Source of the DNA: a bacterium
GTDB lineage: Bacteria > Zhuqueibacterota > QNDG01 > DSAB01
Assembly (NCBI GenBank): GCA_016931965.1
Contig: JAFGDT010000079.1
Coordinates: 1-64,000, forward strand
Direction: 5' to 3'
Length of the DNA stretch: 64,000 nt
Shown here: piece after piece, positions 26,469 through 36,836 of the stretch
Numbering within the stretch: position 1 is the stretch's first letter
How the letters are laid out: each line of letters starts with the position of its first letter
Program-made: the position numbers and the translations under genes
The notes under the pieces: model-generated
Database searches by the model: none
The model's input: only the letters and a program-made list of their open reading frames with translations
Told to the model about the DNA's origin: nothing

Positions 26469-27978
26469 GGCGTATTTGACGATTCGTGAAATAGCTGGGC
26501 CTCTCGTTTTAGTTGAAGAGATAGAAGGTGTAAAGTATGAGGAATTGGTCGAATTGGAACTTCCGACCGGAGAGGTGCGTCAAGGACGGGTTTTGGAAGT
26601 CAATGAAGATCGTGCGTTAATCCAGCTTTTTCAAGAAGCTACTGGTCTTGATGTATTTAAAAGCAAGGTTCGTTTTTTAGGAAGAGGCATTCAACTCAAC
26701 GTCTCGCCCGATATTTTAGGAAGGGTGTTTGATGGTCTGGGTCGTCCAATCGACGAGGGTCCACAGATACTCCCCGAAAAGAAACTGGAGATCAACGGCA
26801 ATCCGATCAATCCGCAAGCCAGGGCTTATCCGTCTGAATTTATTCAGACGGGCATTTCGGCTATCGATGGTCTGAATACGCTGGTGCGCGGACAGAAGTT
26901 GCCCATATTTTCCGGTTCCGGATTACCGCATAATCAGGTCGCTGTACAGGTTGCGCGTCAATCGAAAGTCTTGGGGAAAGAAGAGAAATTTGCCGTTGTT
27001 TTCGGTGCCATGGGGATCACATTTGAAGAGGCGGAATATTTTATTCAAGGATTTCGTGAGACCGGCGCGATCGACCGGTCGGTTCTCTTTGTTAATTTGG
27101 CCGATGATCCGGCTATCGAAAGAATTTCAACGCCAAGGATGGCCTTGACAGCTGCCGAATATCTGGCTTTTGATTTGGATATGCATGTTCTGGTTATTTT
27201 AACCGATATGACCAATTATTGTGAAGCCCTGAGAGAAGTTTCCGCGGCTAGAAAGGAGATACCCGGTAGACGAGGCTACCCGGGTTATCTCTATACCGAC
27301 CTCTCATCGATTTATGAAAGAGCCGGAAGAATTAAAGGGAAAAAGGGGTCGATTACACAGATTCCCATCCTCACCATGCCTGAAGATGACAAAACCCATC
27401 CCATCCCCGATCTGACGGGATACATCACCGAGGGCCAAATAATTCTTTCCCGTCAGCTCTATAAAAAGGGTGTCAATCCCCCAATCGACGTCCTTCCTTC
27501 TCTGTCCCGATTAAAGGACAAGGGTATCGGCAAAGGCAAAACAAGGGAGGATCATGCCGATTTGTTCAATCAGTTGTTTGCGGCTTATGCACACGGTAAG
27601 GAGGTACAGGAATTGGCCGTTATATTGGGTGAGGCAGCCTTGTCTGAAATGGATCATCTCTATTTCAAATTTGCCGATGATTTTGAAGCGCAATATGTGG
27701 GTCAAGGTGAGTATGAAGATCGTACCATTGAAGAGACACTCGATATCGGATGGAAGCTTTTATCCGTGTTTCCCACCGTTGAGCTAAAAAGAATCCGTCC
27801 GGAGTGGATGGATAAATATTTTAAGAAATTTCAGAAGAAAGAAGAAGCCCAAGAAGAAGAAATCAAGGAAGAAGAAATCAAAGAAGGGAAATCCAAAGAA
27901 GAAGCCAAAGAAAAGAAAACCGGAGAAGAGCGAAGCAAAGAAAAAAAGACCAAAGAAGAGGTTGTTGAAAAAGGTTAA
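26461..27978 (+). CDS. ntpB: V-type ATP synthase subunit B with charged C-terminal tail
   Basis: 505 residues from ATG at 26461, which has AAGGAGGAG eight bases upstream; the longer frame would lie inside ntpA. The core ([61 protein letters not shown]) is the non-catalytic B subunit that completes the nucleotide sites. Family length is about 460 residues. The last ~50 residues (455-505) are an extra, nearly pure Lys/Glu tail with repeats of [11 protein letters not shown] type, likely a disordered or helical extension not seen in standard B subunits. Confidence 0.95.
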   Translation: MHKAYLTIREIAGPLVLVEEIEGVKYEELVELELPTGEVRQGRVLEVNEDRALIQLFQEATGLDVFKSKVRFLGRGIQLNVSPDILGRVFDGLGRPIDEGPQILPEKKLEINGNPINPQARAYPSEFIQTGISAIDGLNTLVRGQKLPIFSGSGLPHNQVAVQVARQSKVLGKEEKFAVVFGAMGITFEEAEYFIQGFRETGAIDRSVLFVNLADDPAIERISTPRMALTAAEYLAFDLDMHVLVILTDMTNYCEALREVSAARKEIPGRRGYPGYLYTDLSSIYERAGRIKGKKGSITQIPILTMPEDDKTHPIPDLTGYITEGQIILSRQLYKKGVNPPIDVLPSLSRLKDKGIGKGKTREDHADLFNQLFAAYAHGKEVQELAVILGEAALSEMDHLYFKFADDFEAQYVGQGEYEDRTIEETLDIGWKLLSVFPTVELKRIRPEWMDKYFKKFQKKEEAQEEEIKEEEIKEGKSKEEAKEKKTGEERSKEKKTKEEVVEKG

Positions 27979-28189
27979 ATATGATCGTAGTAAAGAAGAC
28001 AGATTCAACCTGGTTTGTGTCTCTGTTTGAAATAGCAGGCATTAAATTTGCTTGATGATTTTATTTGGCATTTTGAAGACAAAATGATTGATTTCTGACC
28101 ATTTTTTAAGCGATTTTAAAGCAATTTGGTAAAGATAAGGTGAACGATATTTTTCAATGATCATATAAATAAATGGAGAAGGTCATTCA
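27979..28189. other. Unassigned gap inside the V-ATPase operon
   Basis: 211 bases between ntpB and ntpD, AT-rich, with no open frame, hairpin terminator or strong promoter that I can support. The other V-ATPase genes overlap or are within 65 bases, so this is the only long spacer in the operon. It may be remnant sequence or may hold an internal promoter for ntpD. Confidence 0.4.
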
Positions 28190-28816
28190 GTGGCTATGCA
28201 ATTTGCGACAAATGCAACAAGGATGGAACTCCTGCGAATCAAAAAACGGCTGGTGTTGGCTCACCGCGGTCATAAGCTTTTAAAGGATAAACAGGATGCC
28301 CTTATGCGTCATTTTCTTGAACTGGTTGATACAATTCGGGAGTTGCGAAAAGAAGTCGAAGAGAAGATGCAAAGATGTTTTCAATATTTTCTAATGAGTC
28401 GGATATCAACCTCCCGTCCCTATATAGAAGAAGCTTTGATGGTGTCAAATAAAAAATTGGATATTGAGTTTGAAAGTAAACAGGTACTCAATTTACAGGT
28501 TCCGGTCATTGTGAGTCGAGTTGAGGGGGATATCAGAAGTTATGGTTTTGCTCATACAACGGGGAATCTGGATTTGGGTTTACAGTTATTTGAGGAGACT
28601 TTTCCAAAATTGTTGGAATTGGCCCAAGCTGAAAAGGGTCTCTATCTGATCGGCGATGATATTGAAAAGACACGCAGGAGAGTGAACGCATTGGAGTATA
28701 TTCTTATTCCAGGGTTAGAAGAAACGAGGAGATATATTCAAATCAAACTCAATGAAGTTGAAAGAGGAAATTTGACACGATTGATGAAGGTCAAGGAATT
28801 GATTCGTGAAGACTAA
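28190..28816 (+). CDS. ntpD: V-type ATP synthase subunit D (central rotor shaft)
   Basis: 208 residues, a long antiparallel helical pair: N-terminal NATRMELLRIKKRLVLAHRGHKLLKDKQDALM and C-terminal RRRVNALEYILIPGLEETRRYIQIKLNEVERGNLTRLMKVKE. This is the rotor shaft that turns inside the A3B3 head. GTG at 28190 follows GGAGAAGG by eight bases; the ATG six bases later is too far from it. It is the last gene of the operon, though separated from ntpB by a 211-base gap. Confidence 0.95.
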   Translation: MAMQFATNATRMELLRIKKRLVLAHRGHKLLKDKQDALMRHFLELVDTIRELRKEVEEKMQRCFQYFLMSRISTSRPYIEEALMVSNKKLDIEFESKQVLNLQVPVIVSRVEGDIRSYGFAHTTGNLDLGLQLFEETFPKLLELAQAEKGLYLIGDDIEKTRRRVNALEYILIPGLEETRRYIQIKLNEVERGNLTRLMKVKELIRED

Positions 28817-28864
28817 TTAATCGATCAATATGCAATGATAACATTTGCCTTAGCGGGAAAATTA

Positions 28865-31402
28865 ATGAAAAGAATTTTATATATCTTATCTCATTCTATT
28901 TTCGTTATCTCTATTTTCTTCATTTTTTCCTTTTCGTTTTCACTTTATGCTCAAGGAGTAGAATTGTGGGGGGAAAGGGTACAGTACTACCTTCAGTTAA
29001 AAAGAGATGATTTTTTTGAGGCCATGATTCCAAAAGAGAGATTTCTTCTTGGGATCGTGCAAAGTGTCAATGAAGAGATAGAAGATCGCCGATTGCATGG
29101 AGTGGATGTGTCTGAATTGGGAATTCGTGAGATTATCCCACCCGATGAAATGGTCATTGATGAATATGTTCGAGAAATGCAGAAGGTTGCTGATTTGATT
29201 GACGAAATAGAACAATTGGAAAGAAAAGCCAGACAGAAAGCCGACTTGAACGCTTTGGAAATTCTTTCAGGTTTAAAGAGATCGGTAAGAGAAATCATCG
29301 AAGGCGATGCATCTATGAATCAATATGAAAGGATTGTTGAAAGTATCAGCACAGGTGAAAATGGGGGAATTGTGGTCACTGATTCAATGGATTCTTTCGA
29401 AGTCTATATCGGTCCAGAAGATCTCTTTGAACAGTGGAAATACAACCAGATATTGGATTACAAAGTGAAATATACAGAATTTGAATTTCTCCGTACTCGA
29501 TTGTTACAAACAGCAACCCCTGCTCAAGAAAAACGGATGTTCCAAAGATATTTGAAAAGAACGCTTGATACTTATTCGCGAGGTGATTTTCTCCTTTCAA
29601 GGCTGCAATTTAGAGATATTTTAAGTACCTTTGAACATTATGAATTTTTAGATGATATCTGTTACTACTACGGCGAGTCATGTTATGGATTGAACTATTT
29701 TGATGAAGCGTTGGAAGCCTATCAACGTGTCATCGATGAATATCCGGGCTCATTATTCTGTGCAAAGGCACTGGTTAAACAGATTTATATTTATTATATC
29801 TATGGGCAATTAGACAGACTCTACAAAGTTTATCAACATTTACTCATCTATCAGGATCAGTTGGATTCTGAACAATTGGGTATTGTATTTTATTTGGTTG
29901 GATATGCTTATTTCCAATCAGGGGAGTATGAAAAAGCGATTGAATCATTGGGACAAGTGGCTAGCGGAACGACCTATTTTTTCCCGTCTCTCTATCTTTC
30001 AGCAGCCTGTTGCTCAAACCTGGGTCGGGATGAGGCGGCTTTAACAACCTACCAAATGATCGTTGAAGAGAGAATCCATGGGGATAGGGATCCCGTATTG
30101 TCTCAAATCAAAAATAATGCACTCCTCAAACTGGGATTAATCTATTATGAACGGGGAGAGGATGAAAAAGCCGTTGGCTATTTTAATCAGGTATCGCAGG
30201 ATTTTCAATACTATGATTTGAGCTTGATGGCAAAAGCATGGAGTGCCTACAGGACAGGACGGCCTGGGGAGGTTTTGGAAAGTGTGGACTGGCTGTTAAA
30301 CAACGCGATGATTTCAAACTATGCCTATGAAGCCATGGTTCTTGCCGCGAGTTCGAAAGATCTTTTGGGTAACAGAGAGGAAGCGATTGAGGATTTAAAG
30401 CAGGTCTATCGAATCGGAAGTGAATCCAATCAAAATATCATCGAATCGTCGGATCCCTGGGCATTGGTGCAAGATCTCCGTGAGACGGAAGAAGTCTATC
30501 AAGAATCATTGGATGATAAGGATCGTGCCATGTTTGCCGAAATTGATAAAATTCGACAGTTTCTCCAGGCATCGGTTTCAATTCCTCAACCTGCCGATTA
30601 TGATGAAACTCGAATAGATGATGGCATCTCAGAAACAACAGAAGAAATCATTCAAAAAATAGAGACGCTGGATAATTTAGAAAAGCAACTGGAAAATAGA
30701 GAGAACACAGAGCTCATTCGGCAGATTCGCCAACTCAGGAGTAGTCTCATTGAAGTGCTTCAGGGGCAAACCGATCGTTTTTCAGGAACATTATACGATG
30801 CAGAGGAATCTCCTTTGATCCGTCGTATGGGGATTGCCGAGTACCAAAAATATATTTTTCGATCATTGCTTCTACAGACAAAACGTGAAAAAGACCAAAC
30901 CATGAAGGATATTTTAGAAGCTGAACAACTCCTCGAAGAAGCCCGAGAACAGGATCGATTTGAAATCGTCATCCAGATGGAAATCCATCGGGAGGAATTA
31001 GAGGATTATTATGGCAAGTTGAATCTTTATGAAGTGTGGCTGCTTGAAAATATGCCCCAAGATTTTCAGATGGAATTGGACCGATGGGCTTCTTTTAGTG
31101 GATATGGCATCAGCAATATCAATTTTTCTCGGATTAAGGAAAATGAACAACGGATTGCTCAGATATCACAGACCATTCAGTTGTTGGATCACGTATTTCA
31201 ATCCAAAAGGAAAAATCTGGATGATCGAATAGAGAGTTTGCTGAATGATGTCGCAAAAATAGAGGAACAAATGCAAGAGGAGAGTGTGAGAAAGGAACAA
31301 GAAGAGAGAGATCAATTTTTCCAGATCGAATATTTCAACAGAGAGGAACAAGAGTCCGTTGTCGGTGAAATTCGTGAAACCACAGATTCTGAGGAACCTT
31401 AA
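28865..31402 (+). CDS. Exported TPR-repeat protein with coiled coils
   Basis: 845 residues. The start ATG at 28865 begins a signal peptide (MKRILYILSHSIFVISIFF ... SLYAQ); the longer frame adds ten residues that spoil it. Residues ~260-560 hold tetratricopeptide repeats of the YbgF/TolA-linked type (CYYYGESCYGLNYFDEALEAY, YLVGYAYFQSGEYEKAIESL, ALLKLGLIYYERGEDEKAVGYF). The ends are predicted coiled coil. It should be periplasmic. It overlaps nothing, but the next gene starts five bases after its stop, so it heads the envelope cluster. Function is inferred: scaffolding of a cell-envelope complex. Confidence 0.75.
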   Translation: MKRILYILSHSIFVISIFFIFSFSFSLYAQGVELWGERVQYYLQLKRDDFFEAMIPKERFLLGIVQSVNEEIEDRRLHGVDVSELGIREIIPPDEMVIDEYVREMQKVADLIDEIEQLERKARQKADLNALEILSGLKRSVREIIEGDASMNQYERIVESISTGENGGIVVTDSMDSFEVYIGPEDLFEQWKYNQILDYKVKYTEFEFLRTRLLQTATPAQEKRMFQRYLKRTLDTYSRGDFLLSRLQFRDILSTFEHYEFLDDICYYYGESCYGLNYFDEALEAYQRVIDEYPGSLFCAKALVKQIYIYYIYGQLDRLYKVYQHLLIYQDQLDSEQLGIVFYLVGYAYFQSGEYEKAIESLGQVASGTTYFFPSLYLSAACCSNLGRDEAALTTYQMIVEERIHGDRDPVLSQIKNNALLKLGLIYYERGEDEKAVGYFNQVSQDFQYYDLSLMAKAWSAYRTGRPGEVLESVDWLLNNAMISNYAYEAMVLAASSKDLLGNREEAIEDLKQVYRIGSESNQNIIESSDPWALVQDLRETEEVYQESLDDKDRAMFAEIDKIRQFLQASVSIPQPADYDETRIDDGISETTEEIIQKIETLDNLEKQLENRENTELIRQIRQLRSSLIEVLQGQTDRFSGTLYDAEESPLIRRMGIAEYQKYIFRSLLLQTKREKDQTMKDILEAEQLLEEAREQDRFEIVIQMEIHREELEDYYGKLNLYEVWLLENMPQDFQMELDRWASFSGYGISNINFSRIKENEQRIAQISQTIQLLDHVFQSKRKNLDDRIESLLNDVAKIEEQMQEESVRKEQEERDQFFQIEYFNREEQESVVGEIRETTDSEEP

Positions 31403-31406
31403 TCAT

Positions 31407-34400
31407 ATGCCCAAACGATGGATTCAACTATTCGGAATGATTTGTTTTGGTATGGGAATGATAAAGGCTGTTTTTCCCCAAACCGGTCTTTCTGAAGTCG
31501 ATTCCACTTTCTGGTCGCTTTCACTTCCTGAAATTCAAAACTATCGGGCCTATTATGTCCAGGAATTGGAAATGCTGCAGGAAGAGAAACGTACTCTGAT
31601 CCAAAGGGGTATTGAAGACGGTGAACGGCTTCTCCAGATGAGATATGATGATAATATCGTTGACGAAATACTGGTTCGATTGGCAGACCTCTATTATTAT
31701 CAAGAGAAAGATGATTACCTTACACGTATGCAATTGTATGATGAACAGTTAACCCTGTATGAACAGGGCGTCATTCAAGAAGTGCCTGAAGAACCTCAGT
31801 TGAATTGTCAGCATTCATTAGAGATCTATCAACGCATTATAGATGAATTTCCCCAGAGCGATTTAACAGATGACGCCTTTTACAACAAAGCCTTTCTCCT
31901 GGAAGAGTTAGGGCGATTTAAGGAGGCCAATCAGGTCTATGTTCATCTTATCGATGCTTATCCGGGCAGTCAGTATGTTCCGGAAGCTTACATGAGATTG
32001 GGAGAGTATTATTTTAATCCCCCGATGAATGATCTTACAAATGCTATTTATTTTTACAATCAGGTTTTGAATTTTCGCGACAGTCCGCGTTATGATGAAG
32101 CTTTGTACAAACTGGGATGGAGTTATTACAGGCTGAGTCAATATCCGGAAGCAATCAGTTATTTTACCACACTGGTTGAGAACCAGCAGATGGTTCAGAG
32201 AATCGATCCCATGAGTATGGAACTGCGAGCGGATCTGATCGATGAAGCCATAGAGTATGTGTCAATCAGCTTCATTGACTTTGGGGGTGTCCCCAAGATG
32301 ATGGAGTATCTAAACAAAATCAATCGTCCTGAATGGGGTGCGGAGGCATTGAGAAAACTGGGCGATATCTATATGGTGGAACAAGAAGAATATATGCATG
32401 CTGTTGCCGCCTATGAAGCATTACTGAATTATGCACCCTATTCCTCTGAAGCCCCCACCATTCAAAAGAAGATCATTGATTGCTATGAAATGACGAATAA
32501 TCAGCAGGATGCGATCTTGTCTCGTCAACAATTGTTTTCCAAATATAGAGCAGAAGGAGAGTGGTGGAATCAGATTGAAGACGAAGAGGCCAAGTTGCAA
32601 GCGTATGGTTTGGCGGAACAGGCATTAAGGGAAAATATCAATTCGCTGATCAGTATGGCCAATGAAGAGTCCAGTCAATCCTTATATGAAGAGATTGTGG
32701 AACTAGGGGAAAGTTATTTGGAATCTTTCCCGGAGGATTTACATGCCTATATGATTCGCTGGAACAATGCATTGATTTTAGATACAAAACTACACGCCTA
32801 TAAAAAGGCTCTTCAAGAATATTTAACCATCAGTTTGGTCTATAATCACGTGCGATACGAGACATTTGCCAGAGAGAGGGGATTGGCTACAATCAAGGAC
32901 GCAGCAGAAAATGCGGTTGTTGTTGCCGATTCACTTGTTCGGCAAGAAAAAAGGCAGAATCCAGAATTGTATCAAATATCTGATGAAACGGATGCAAAAG
33001 AACCAAGACCTTTGACAACTGCGGAAAGCTGGCTGGCCATGGCTTATGATAATTATATTAAACTCTTCCCTTTTGATAAGGAAACTCCAACTGTCCTGGC
33101 CAATGCAGGTGCACTCTATTATACGCATAACCAATTCAATGAAGCCCTCAAATACTTTAAAACGCTGGTAGAATATTTCCCCCGAAGTGAACAGGTACAC
33201 AATGTTCAATTTTCCATATTGGATAGTTATTTCGGCAAGAAAGATTACATAAGTGTGGAAAATTTAGCCAAAAGGCTGCTCAGTGATCCGGCTGAGAACC
33301 AAATCAAACCCAACGTCGAAAGGCGATTGGGTGAAGCCATATTTTTGGGTGCTCAGGAATTGGCTGAAGAAGGAAAGGGTTCTCTGGCGGCAGACGAATA
33401 TTATCGTATGGCACTTGAAGTTCCTTCTCTCGATTTTGCAGATCGTTCGCTTTTTAATGCTGCCAGAGAATATGAACGTATCGGGAATTACAATGCAGCC
33501 ATTCGTGCCTATGAATTGTTGAGGGCATCGTACAGCGGCTCCTCTCTGTTGGCTGATGCGTTTAATAATGTTGCTTTTAATTATGGCGAAATTGGAGAGT
33601 ATAAAATTGGTGCAGAAAGATATGAAATGTTGTATCAATTGTTAAAAGATGGGGATCGGGCAAAAGATGCGCTTTTTAATGCTTGTATCTTTTATGAAAA
33701 AGCGCAAGAGCGGGAAAAACTAATCGAGGTGAGTCAGATGTATGCTACCCGATATCCTGATGCAGAAGATGCCCCAAACATTTTTCTCAAAACAGCAGGT
33801 TATTATTTAGAATTGGGTTTGTATGATAGTGCTGTCAGAGTTTATGCAGATTTCCCAAAATACTTTCCGAACTCTCCCCTGGTAGTGGAAGCTTATTCGG
33901 AGCTGGGAAATTACTATTTTGGAATTAATGCTTATGTGGAGGCTGAAGAATCCTATTTAAAAGCCTATACAACCAATGATTTATTGAAGAAGCAGGGTTT
34001 GGAAGGTAACGATTATTATGCAGCTGAAGGATTGTTCCTTGCCAGTCGGATCCAAAAGAATCGGTTTAATCAGATAACATTTTCATTACCCCAGTTTTCT
34101 CTGAACCAGTCGATACAAGAAAAAACGAACCTGCTCGAACGCCTCGTCAGCCAATATGCCAATGTGATTGCATTCGGTACCTATCGTTTCCCTGAATCAC
34201 TCTATCGAATCGGTGAGGTTTATGAGAATTTTGCTCAGACCTGGGCAAACCAGGAAATACCACCCATGGATCCCACTTCTCAGGCAATCAAGGAGAAAGA
34301 GATTAGCAGTCGAACCACACAAATTTACAGTCAAACTTTAGCGGCATATAGAAATGCTGTTGATGTATTGCAAGAAGTAATGGCGGAAACCATTACACCA

Positions 34401-35759
34401 GAAAAGATCGAGGAAGATACGTTCTCTTTATCGAGTTCCAATGATAGCCTCCTGACATTGATCCATATTTGGCTGAGTAATGCCCAGGATAAAGTCTCGG
34501 AAACACTTTATCAAATGGCTGAAGTGAATGCACAATCGGTCGATTACCTACTGAATGCACCCATCCCGTCAGATTTAGATGACGTGGCAAAACTCGAATA
34601 CCGGAGTCAAGTTCTTGTGAAAGCCATTCGTCCTCTGTTACAAATTGTTGAAGAGGCGCATCGGAGAAATATATTGGTGGCCGATACATTGGGGATCCAT
34701 AATCGGTGGACGGAAGCTTCTCGGTTAAAAAGGGTCGCATCGTTAAAATTTTTAAGCGATCAGTATCAGGTCCTTTCGTTCGATGCATTGAATGGCTATC
34801 ATCAAAATGTACTTGCCTATCGAGAAAGGGCTCTCGTGAGTGGTTTGAGGGTACCGGAGGAATTGCAGGTTTTAATGCTTCATTTTATTGAGCTGTCCCA
34901 ATTGTATTCAAATACGGCTATTCAATTCACTGAAGAAAACGTAAACAAAACTTCAGGAAATATTCTTGAAGATTTTGAGATTACAGAAATTCAGGACGAT
35001 TTGGTTGAATTCGTTGTCCATATGGTGGACTCGTTGGAAAAGGATATCGAAAAGAGACTTGAAGATCAGCAGGAAGCCGAAAGTCGATTCCAGGAAGAGG
35101 GAAGTCTTCACTACGAAGAGGTTCTGGCTACATTTGAAGATCACGTTTTTTTCTTAGAGGAAAATAAACGGATCATTTTAGAGTCGGCTTATGACATGGC
35201 AGAACGGCTTGAAACCCCGAGCATATTGAAGGGGTGGCTTGGTGTACGACTGGTTCAGTATAATCCAGATACTTATGCTGATAAATTGGATATTCCCATT
35301 GAAACGTTTATCCTGCAGACGGATACATCGTGGAGATATTCTCCCACATACCAGGATGGATGGGAGAAACCGAATTTTGATATGAGCCACTGGTACTGCT
35401 CCGAAGCATCCATCAACTACCGTTCGGTTGATGATATCTATGATGCGGTTCAAAATAACCAAGTCATGCCGGCTTGGCTTGATGATTCTTTGTATGTGCG
35501 CAAAATTGTCGATGTTCCCGGATTTCCGATTTCAATGGAGATGCGTTTTCTGTCTGATCAACCCGATCGTGTCTATTTGAATGGTATACTCATAGCTGAA
35601 AATGTAGATTCCGAACCCTTCTCGTTGATGTCAAATTTAAAAACGGGTGAGAATCTGATTGCTCTGGCCTGCTTCGATGAAATAACATTTCCCTTGATTG
35701 GTGTTGCCCGTATTCGTTATATTCCTGATAGCGTAGTATTGCCGGCGGGGAGAAAATAA
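31407..35759 (+). CDS. Giant exported TPR-repeat protein with C-terminal lectin-like domain
   Basis: 1450 residues from ATG at 31407, which has GAGGAACC upstream and a signal-like N-terminus (RWIQLFGMICFGMGMIKAVFPQ). Repeated TPR units run from about residue 130 to 900 (e.g. ALYKLGWSYYRLSQYPEAISYF, AGALYYTHNQFNEALKYFKTLVEYFP, AFNNVAFNYGEIGEYKIGAERYEMLY). The last ~180 residues differ: SWRYSPTYQDGWEKPNFD, then RVYLNGILIAENVD and LKTGENLIALACFDE, which looks like a galactose-binding-like beta-sandwich found at the ends of glycan-acting enzymes. The protein is probably periplasmic or outer-membrane associated. The next gene starts two bases after its stop. Confidence 0.75.
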   Translation: MPKRWIQLFGMICFGMGMIKAVFPQTGLSEVDSTFWSLSLPEIQNYRAYYVQELEMLQEEKRTLIQRGIEDGERLLQMRYDDNIVDEILVRLADLYYYQEKDDYLTRMQLYDEQLTLYEQGVIQEVPEEPQLNCQHSLEIYQRIIDEFPQSDLTDDAFYNKAFLLEELGRFKEANQVYVHLIDAYPGSQYVPEAYMRLGEYYFNPPMNDLTNAIYFYNQVLNFRDSPRYDEALYKLGWSYYRLSQYPEAISYFTTLVENQQMVQRIDPMSMELRADLIDEAIEYVSISFIDFGGVPKMMEYLNKINRPEWGAEALRKLGDIYMVEQEEYMHAVAAYEALLNYAPYSSEAPTIQKKIIDCYEMTNNQQDAILSRQQLFSKYRAEGEWWNQIEDEEAKLQAYGLAEQALRENINSLISMANEESSQSLYEEIVELGESYLESFPEDLHAYMIRWNNALILDTKLHAYKKALQEYLTISLVYNHVRYETFARERGLATIKDAAENAVVVADSLVRQEKRQNPELYQISDETDAKEPRPLTTAESWLAMAYDNYIKLFPFDKETPTVLANAGALYYTHNQFNEALKYFKTLVEYFPRSEQVHNVQFSILDSYFGKKDYISVENLAKRLLSDPAENQIKPNVERRLGEAIFLGAQELAEEGKGSLAADEYYRMALEVPSLDFADRSLFNAAREYERIGNYNAAIRAYELLRASYSGSSLLADAFNNVAFNYGEIGEYKIGAERYEMLYQLLKDGDRAKDALFNACIFYEKAQEREKLIEVSQMYATRYPDAEDAPNIFLKTAGYYLELGLYDSAVRVYADFPKYFPNSPLVVEAYSELGNYYFGINAYVEAEESYLKAYTTNDLLKKQGLEGNDYYAAEGLFLASRIQKNRFNQITFSLPQFSLNQSIQEKTNLLERLVSQYANVIAFGTYRFPESLYRIGEVYENFAQTWANQEIPPMDPTSQAIKEKEISSRTTQIYSQTLAAYRNAVDVLQEVMAETITPEKIEEDTFSLSSSNDSLLTLIHIWLSNAQDKVSETLYQMAEVNAQSVDYLLNAPIPSDLDDVAKLEYRSQVLVKAIRPLLQIVEEAHRRNILVADTLGIHNRWTEASRLKRVASLKFLSDQYQVLSFDALNGYHQNVLAYRERALVSGLRVPEELQVLMLHFIELSQLYSNTAIQFTEENVNKTSGNILEDFEITEIQDDLVEFVVHMVDSLEKDIEKRLEDQQEAESRFQEEGSLHYEEVLATFEDHVFFLEENKRIILESAYDMAERLETPSILKGWLGVRLVQYNPDTYADKLDIPIETFILQTDTSWRYSPTYQDGWEKPNFDMSHWYCSEASINYRSVDDIYDAVQNNQVMPAWLDDSLYVRKIVDVPGFPISMEMRFLSDQPDRVYLNGILIAENVDSEPFSLMSNLKTGENLIALACFDEITFPLIGVARIRYIPDSVVLPAGRK

Positions 35760-35760
35760 A

Positions 35761-36138
35761 ATGCAATATCGGTTAATTTTATATGGGACATTATGGTTAT
35801 CACTGATCGGATTGGGTTTATCCCCTATTTTATCTGCCCAGACCACGGATCAAAGCGAAATTCAACAAAATACAACGGAACAGATTGTATCGCAACAGGA
35901 TTCAGATGGAGGAGAAATGGTGTTGGAGGCCATCGAAATTCAGGGGAAGGTTGAAAGACCGGGTGTTATTATTGTACCCAAAAGGGTGGAACCTGAAATA
36001 GAAGAAATTGAACTGGAGAGAAGTTTCCAACAAGAAGTGAAAGAGGAAATGGGGCAAATCCCAGAACCTGAGCGGGAATTACAATCGGTGGATCGAATCG
36101 AAAGTATTAAAAAAACGATTCAAAAGGAAAGAGAATGA
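35761..36138 (+). CDS. Small exported protein of the Ton-like cluster
   Basis: 125 residues. A signal peptide (MQYRLILYGTLWLSLIGLGLS ... SAQ) precedes a short acidic, low-complexity region and the segment LEAIEIQGKVERPGVIIVPKRVEPEIEE with a charged helical tail. The phrase IxGKVERPxVxxVPKR resembles a short motif I have seen in small proteins encoded beside TolQ/ExbB-like genes in FCB-type genomes, but I cannot name a family. It starts two bases after the preceding gene and lies 42 bases before the TolQ-like gene, so it is part of the same operon. Function unknown. Confidence 0.6.
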   Translation: MQYRLILYGTLWLSLIGLGLSPILSAQTTDQSEIQQNTTEQIVSQQDSDGGEMVLEAIEIQGKVERPGVIIVPKRVEPEIEEIELERSFQQEVKEEMGQIPEPERELQSVDRIESIKKTIQKERE

Positions 36139-36180
36139 TTCATCGCTATAAGATAATCATTTTATTGATGGAGGTTAGGC

Positions 36181-36831
36181 ATGGCTGAATTATGGCAGAG
36201 CTTTAGTCCAGGATGGAGTGGTTGGATCTTTATGTGGGCTTTGTTGATTATGGCGGGTTTTATGATAGCGATCACAATTGAGAGAACACATTACCTTTTT
36301 ATGAAATCCAGTATCGACGCTCCGAGGTTTATGGCGCAGATCAGAAAATGGGTGCAATCCGATGATTATAAGAGGGCAATTGCTTTGTGCAGCAGTGTGA
36401 AAGAGAAAGCTTTGCCACAGGTTATTCTTGCCGGCTTACTGAAAGTCAGCAGGATGAAGATTCCGACTGCCCGCAGTGTTCAGAATGCCATTGATGAAGG
36501 GACTTTGGAAATTATTCCGAATTTGCAAAACCGGACAAATTATCTGGCGATGATCGGTAATATCTCAACCCTTATCGGATTAATGGGAACCATCTGGGGA
36601 CTTATCATTGCCTTTCGTTCAGTGGAAGCACCGGGAATCGATGTCGCTGAAAAATCGCGCCTTTTGGCTCACGGCATTTCGGTAGCCATGAATACGACAT
36701 TGACTGGGCTTGCAGTGGCCATTCCTTCTATTTTAGCCTATACGGTGCTGCATAACAAAACAACAAAAATTATTGATGAAATTGATGAGTACAGTGTGAA
36801 ATTTGTTAATCTGGTTGTTCAAGAGGAATAG
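36181..36831 (+). CDS. MotA/TolQ/ExbB proton channel family protein
   Basis: 216 residues with three membrane helices (~17-37, 120-145, 165-190). The second and third helices carry LIGLMGTIWGLIIAF and SVAMNTTLTGLAVAIPSILAY, the standard TolQ/ExbB motor-ring motifs, with the conserved small-residue helix packing and Thr near the third helix. It should form the pentameric proton-driven stator that drives the ExbD dimer. AGGTTAGGC and GGAGG upstream make a good ribosome binding site. It stands in a seven-gene cluster with two ExbD-like and one TonB-like protein. Confidence 0.9.
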   Translation: MAELWQSFSPGWSGWIFMWALLIMAGFMIAITIERTHYLFMKSSIDAPRFMAQIRKWVQSDDYKRAIALCSSVKEKALPQVILAGLLKVSRMKIPTARSVQNAIDEGTLEIIPNLQNRTNYLAMIGNISTLIGLMGTIWGLIIAFRSVEAPGIDVAEKSRLLAHGISVAMNTTLTGLAVAIPSILAYTVLHNKTTKIIDEIDEYSVKFVNLVVQEE

Positions 36832-36836
36832 CATCT

